A stretch of 35,399 nucleotides of DNA from Bacteroidota bacterium. Its GTDB lineage: Bacteria; Bacteroidota; Bacteroidia; Chitinophagales; LD1. A model generated the notes under the pieces. It ran no database searches, had not been told where the DNA came from, and saw nothing but the letters and a program-made list of their open reading frames with translations. The translations under genes and the position numbers were made by a program. How positions within the stretch are numbered: position 1 is the first letter of the stretch; the number at the start of each line of letters is the position of its first letter. Positions 31,874-35,399 of the stretch are shown in pieces. Where the stretch lies: positions 1 to 35,399 of the forward strand of contig CANJVG010000025.1 of NCBI GenBank assembly GCA_947478005.1, written 5' to 3'.

Positions 31874-32722
31874 TTAAACGGTATCCATAAAACTATTCTC
31901 AACTCTCCGAAACATCAAAACTCCCAAGATTAAAATACCGAAGGCAAATACGGTGCTGTATAAAATAGTCTCTATCGAAAAAGTTCCTTTACCCAAAAGC
32001 GCGCAACGGAAAACCTCCACTATCGGAGAAAGTGGATTTAACGAGGCGATTGCTTTAAATCTACCCGGAATTAACGAAAGAGGATAAATTACAGGAGTAG
32101 CATACATAGCCAATTGAACACCAAAGGCAATCAGGTAATTTAAGTCCCTATATTTTATTGTGAGCGATGAAACCAAAATACCCAGGCCCAAACCCATCAT
32201 AGCTAAAAGAAGGATTAGAAAGGGAATAGCAAGGATATAAATGGTGGGATGTATATTTTGACGATAGTAAATCAAAAAAGGAATGAGGAGCAAACACTGA
32301 ATTGCAAAGCTCATCAGATTTGAGATAATAACTGAGATTGGGATTACAAGACGCGGAAAATAAACCTTGCCGAAAATGCTGGCATTTCCAATGAATGTAT
32401 TTGAGGTCTTAATCAAACAAGAGGAGAAATAGTTCCAAAGTACTACACCAGTTAGAATAAAGAGGATACGTGGAATCTCGTCCGTGGGGACTTTTACGAT
32501 GGAAATAAACAGGGTGTAAACGGCCGTGGTAAAAAGGGGTTGTAAAAAATGCCAAAGCGGGCCGAGTACCGTTTGTTTGTAAACGGCAATAAAATCTCTT
32601 CGCACAAACAGCAATATCAAATCACGATATCGCCACAGTTCGCGTAAATTAAACTTGAATAGCCCTTCGGTGGGTTCAATTACCTGGGTCCAGTCTTCTC
32701 TGTTACTATCTAGGGCTGCCAT
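31874..32722 (-). CDS. wzm: Polysaccharide ABC exporter permease
   Basis: 282 residues, ABC-2 type with about six transmembrane segments. The N-terminal amphipathic region FNLRELWRYRDLILLFVRRDFIAVYKQTVLGPLWHFLQPL (about 23-62) is the hallmark of Wzm/TagG/KpsM-like permeases. IMGL-like and SLNPLSPIVEVFRCALLG (about 225-243) complete the fold. The partner ATPase gene follows at 9 bp. It is preceded by the VioA-like gene with a 26-bp gap. Substrate specificity cannot be read. Confidence 0.94.
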   Translation of the reverse strand: MAALDSNREDWTQVIEPTEGLFKFNLRELWRYRDLILLFVRRDFIAVYKQTVLGPLWHFLQPLFTTAVYTLFISIVKVPTDEIPRILFILTGVVLWNYFSSCLIKTSNTFIGNASIFGKVYFPRLVIPISVIISNLMSFAIQCLLLIPFLIYYRQNIHPTIYILAIPFLILLLAMMGLGLGILVSSLTIKYRDLNYLIAFGVQLAMYATPVIYPLSLIPGRFKAIASLNPLSPIVEVFRCALLGKGTFSIETILYSTVFAFGILILGVLMFRRVENSFMDTV

Positions 32723-32748
32723 AAGCCTCGCGAAAGTATCTTTTTCCC

Positions 32749-33840
32749 TTAGGAATTAAAGCGCAGTACCTGACGCATAATCTGGCAAATGCGCCTTACC
32801 TGCTCTGTTTCCAGCTCATAATAAAGCGGTAGGCAGAGAACTCTCCCCGACACATCTGTGGTTATAGGCACATTGTGCGGCTTCACATAATTGACCGTTG
32901 AAAGAGGGGGATAGAAGTATCTACGTGGATGAATAAAATCTGCATGAAGAGATAAGACGACACTTTTTAAAACAGCCTCACTCTCAAATAAAATCGGGTA
33001 GTATGAATAATTGTATTCAGTTTCTGCGGGTATGGATGGTCGAGTAACATGCAAGTCATCTTGCAGCAAAAGTTCATCATAAAGCTCCGTAAGTTCCTTG
33101 CGCTTCCTTATTATCTCTTCCACATAAGGGAACACACACAAACCCATTGCCGCATGAAACTCTGAATTTTTCGCATTGATACCTACCCCCCAAAACTCTT
33201 CCTGCCCTTTGTGCCCGAAGTTGCGCATATAACTGAATTTATGTGCTGCCGTCTCATCATTGGTAACAATTCCTCCGCCTTCTGTTGTATGAAAAAGTTT
33301 GGTGGCATGGAAACTCAAGGTAGAAGCATCGCCATAATTTACCAATGGCTTGCCCTTGTATTTAACGCCAAAAGCATGAGCGGCATCGTAAATAATTTTC
33401 AGGTTGTGTTTTTTCGCAATTCTTTCAAGCGCTTCAACATCGCAAGGAATTCCATAGACGTGGGTGGCTAGAATACCGGTAGTTTTCGCAGTAATAAGCG
33501 CTTCTACTTTAGATGCATCAATAGTTAAAGTATTAATATCAATGTCAGCGAATACCGGTTCGCAATTTTCCCAAACGATAGAAGATGTGGTTGCAACGTA
33601 GGAAAACGGTGTGGTTATTATTTCACCGGTAAGGCCTAATCCTTTTATCGCAATCTGAATGGCGGACGTACCATTATTGAGAAAAACAAAATGCTTTGAC
33701 TCAAAATAAACTCTCAGCTTTTCTTCCAATTCAAGGAGTAGCGGCCCGTTATTGGTGAGGTGGGCTCGTTCCCAAATTCCTTTTAGATATTTTTCGTATT
33801 GCTCTGTTGGCGGGAGAAATGCGCGTGTAACATTTATCAT
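32749..33840 (-). CDS. vioA: VioA-like dTDP-4-amino-4,6-dideoxyglucose aminotransferase
   Basis: 363 residues, DegT/DnrJ/EryC1/StrS fold-type I PLP enzyme. FLPPTEQYEKYLKGIWER (8-25), LTNNGPLLLELEE (28-40), NNGTSAIQ (55-62), YDAAHAFGVKY (151-161, Asp152 to the PLP ring nitrogen) and SFHATKLFHTTEGGG (177-190, Schiff-base Lys181). The blocks follow VioA closely (LTNNG near the start, ITTPFSYVAT, DAAHAFGVKYKGK). It would transfer an amino group from glutamate to dTDP-4-keto-6-deoxyglucose to give dTDP-Qui4N, the substrate of the VioF-like enzyme at the other end of the operon. RffA/WecE (Fuc4N) or Qui3N-type aminotransferases are the alternatives. Confidence 0.85.
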   Translation of the reverse strand: MINVTRAFLPPTEQYEKYLKGIWERAHLTNNGPLLLELEEKLRVYFESKHFVFLNNGTSAIQIAIKGLGLTGEIITTPFSYVATTSSIVWENCEPVFADIDINTLTIDASKVEALITAKTTGILATHVYGIPCDVEALERIAKKHNLKIIYDAAHAFGVKYKGKPLVNYGDASTLSFHATKLFHTTEGGGIVTNDETAAHKFSYMRNFGHKGQEEFWGVGINAKNSEFHAAMGLCVFPYVEEIIRKRKELTELYDELLLQDDLHVTRPSIPAETEYNYSYYPILFESEAVLKSVVLSLHADFIHPRRYFYPPLSTVNYVKPHNVPITTDVSGRVLCLPLYYELETEQVRRICQIMRQVLRFNS

Positions 33841-33891
33841 GATGCTATTTTTGCTGTGAAAGTAAAAAACAAGTGGCAGTTAAAACAATAA

Positions 33892-35223
33892 TTATGCTGC
33901 TTCGGGATTGTTGATTCTATAATTGGTAATGATAAGTAAGATCGCTAAAAGAGGTTGAATGGGTATGCGATAGCGGACAAGGGCGCCATAATTAAAGCTT
34001 GTCATGCCTATGGCTATGCCAATAATGACGATAACCGGAATACAAAACATCACGATGTGGTCGCGAAATAAAATGTTGAGCGCCCGATAGGCCCTTACGT
34101 TCAGAAAGACTTTAAAAAAATAAAACAGGAACACCAGACTTTCTATCCCGGCCATGAGCATAACTGCATTTCTGATTTGCCAAACAAAAGGCCCAAACAA
34201 GCAAATCACCAGGGCTATAGGTGCTTTTTTAAGAATTCCGGCTATCGAATAATCGACATCGTTACCAAGTGAATAAGTAGAACCACCTTGTGTTTCCCCC
34301 AGATAGGTATGCCAACTGTGAAAGCCTTCCGCCTTTTGTGCCAAAATATCGAGGTTATAGGATTGAACTGTATTGCCAATACCCTGAATAAAAAGATAAG
34401 ACATCAGCACGCCCACACCTAAAAAAACAGGTCCTATAATTACACGCACAAGAGCATTTTTGAAAGACGACCGGTAATAGACCGCTGTCATAAGCAACAG
34501 GCCGGGAACAATAGAGAATAAAATAAAGCCCCGAATCGAAGAAATGACATAGGCCGAAATGACAACCCAAATCAGATTTGACAGAGGATTTCGCTTACTG
34601 ATTACCAGTTGATAATATGCAGTTATCAAGAGCAAAATACTACCCAACATAATAGTGTCTTTAGAAACGCCAGACCCCCAAAATAAAACGGACGGAATCA
34701 TAAGAAAGGCAATAGATAATTGTTTCTCCAGCTTAGGATAAATGGAGCAGAAAAGTGCGAATGCTCTGAAAATAAAAACGTAGGAGATAAAGCTAAATAC
34801 AACCGAACAGACTAAGTAAGAGTTAAAGCAGAATAGATTAATGAAAGCCCCCAAACGAATGGTAGACAGAGATGCTGTTCCCCGACAAAGATACCCGACT
34901 CCCTTCATCATAGCTTCATAGAGGCAGTCTAACGGATATGCTGAAGTTGGGGTCAATAGAAAAAAGAAAAACTCTCCGGGGTTTTGAAAAAACAACCGGT
35001 ATAGTGGTTGCATGGTGATGTGAAAGTTGATGCTGTCGCCACCGCGGTAGTAGAAAAGGTAAATAGTAGCGAAACCTAAGGACCCAAACATTTTATAGTT
35101 GAGGCCTTTCATGTAATAGCGCTGATAAATCTGATTGCCGCTGTTTTTACCCCGGATATAATTGGCAAATACATAGATTAAGCCAATGTAAACCGGTAAC
35201 AGTAATAGGTCAATTACTTCCAT
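33892..35223 (-). CDS. Integral membrane protein, possible polysaccharide polymerase
   Basis: 443 residues with roughly ten hydrophobic segments and short loops. YYRGGDSINFH (near 58-69), MIPSVLFWGSGVSKDTI (near 176-192) and FNYGALVRYRIPIQPLLAILLI (near 409-430) are conserved-looking blocks found in Bacteroidetes multi-pass proteins of glycan loci, reminiscent of EpsG/Wzy-type polymerases; no family is certain. It is the first gene of the operon, 51 bp before vioA. A minus-strand TAGTTTTG (35233-35240), matching TAnnTTTG, precedes the ATG by 9 bp. In an ABC-dependent pathway a Wzy polymerase is not required, so its role deserves testing. Confidence 0.6.
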   Translation of the reverse strand: MEVIDLLLLPVYIGLIYVFANYIRGKNSGNQIYQRYYMKGLNYKMFGSLGFATIYLFYYRGGDSINFHITMQPLYRLFFQNPGEFFFFLLTPTSAYPLDCLYEAMMKGVGYLCRGTASLSTIRLGAFINLFCFNSYLVCSVVFSFISYVFIFRAFALFCSIYPKLEKQLSIAFLMIPSVLFWGSGVSKDTIMLGSILLLITAYYQLVISKRNPLSNLIWVVISAYVISSIRGFILFSIVPGLLLMTAVYYRSSFKNALVRVIIGPVFLGVGVLMSYLFIQGIGNTVQSYNLDILAQKAEGFHSWHTYLGETQGGSTYSLGNDVDYSIAGILKKAPIALVICLFGPFVWQIRNAVMLMAGIESLVFLFYFFKVFLNVRAYRALNILFRDHIVMFCIPVIVIIGIAIGMTSFNYGALVRYRIPIQPLLAILLIITNYRINNPEAA

Positions 35224-35303
35224 TTCTTAAATCAAAACTAAGCGATTATTTCGGTCTCATTAGTAAACCCTTAAAAATTACACGTATTTTTAAAGTTGTT
35301 TGC

Positions 35304-35333
35304 TTTGTAAGATTATGCCTTGTAGCATATTTG
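35304..35333 (+). promoter_or_regulatory. Possible promoter for the right-edge asnB (TTTG-N18-CATATTTG)
   Basis: TTTG at 35304-35307, then 18 nt, then CATATTTG at 35326-35333, which differs from TAnnTTTG at one position. The ATG is 23 bp further on, a plausible leader length. Confidence 0.4.
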
Positions 35334-35356
35334 CAGGAAACCTGAATTGAAACCAG

Positions 35357-35399
35357 ATGTGTGGAATTGCCGGATATTTTTCGAAGGAAAGTAATCACC
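35357..35399 (+). CDS. asnB: Asparagine synthase-like amidotransferase, 5' end only
   Basis: ATG at 35357 followed by TGT gives MCGIAGYFSKESNH up to the window edge. MCGIAG with Cys2 is the N-terminal nucleophile motif of class II glutamine amidotransferases, as in the asnB at 16976-18814. Only 14 codons are present, so GlmS is unlikely (different context) but not excluded. It is divergent from the membrane-protein gene. Confidence 0.75.
   Translation, partial: MCGIAGYFSKESNH

Overview
The window looks like a chromosomal segment of a Bacteroidota (Bacteroidetes) bacterium. The supporting signs are an IPExxxVDY-family protein overlapping pyruvate kinase, TAnnTTTG-type promoter elements, weak or absent Shine-Dalgarno sequences, heptameric ACTTCCG-type simple repeats, and an AT-leaning composition. 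No rRNA, tRNA or CRISPR array is visible. Genus cannot be read from the sequence.

Layout. (1) 1-5517 is housekeeping or catabolic: the 5' end of an IS1595-like transposase running off the left edge, a fused B12-dependent acyl-CoA mutase/GTPase (IcmF, minus strand), then an IPExxxVDY protein and pyruvate kinase overlapping by 4 bp on the plus strand. (2) 5556-23604 is a dense surface-polysaccharide region. It holds a UDP-GlcNAc 2-epimerase, three GT4-type glycosyltransferases, a GNAT acyltransferase, a polysaccharide deacetylase, a GT8-like and a GT25 glycosyltransferase, a methyltransferase, five GT2 glycosyltransferases, an AsnB-type amidotransferase, and a plus-strand pair made of a nucleotide-sugar epimerase and an Fe(II)/2-oxoglutarate dioxygenase. 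Most genes are on the minus strand with overlaps or gaps of a few bases. (3) 23605-25332 is a gene-poor boundary with perfect hairpins, a seven-unit 21-bp tandem array, a possible small transcription unit ending in an intrinsic terminator, and a decayed IS5-family element with recognisable terminal inverted repeats and an A AAA AAC slippery site. (4) 25333-35223 is a second, tightly packed minus-strand operon: an integral-membrane polymerase-like protein, a VioA-like sugar aminotransferase, a Wzm/Wzt-like ABC exporter, a GT11 fucosyltransferase-like enzyme, a WbiB-like nucleotide-sugar epimerase, an MBOAT O-acyltransferase with its SGNH-like partner, and a VioF-like sugar N-formyltransferase. 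(5) The right edge holds the first codons of a second AsnB-type gene on the plus strand.

How the genes may work together (inference): the locus probably builds and exports an O-antigen or capsule-like glycan. VioA plus VioF would convert dTDP-4-keto-6-deoxyglucose to dTDP-4-formamido-4,6-dideoxyglucose; the RmlA/RmlB enzymes that make the precursor are not in the window. Ten or eleven glycosyltransferases assemble the chain. Acyl, amide, methyl, formyl and possibly oxidative tailoring decorate it, and the ABC exporter with a C-terminal Wzt-like domain moves it across the inner membrane. The least expected component is the TauD-like dioxygenase. The most unusual non-coding structure is the hairpin and 21-bp repeat region at the operon boundary.
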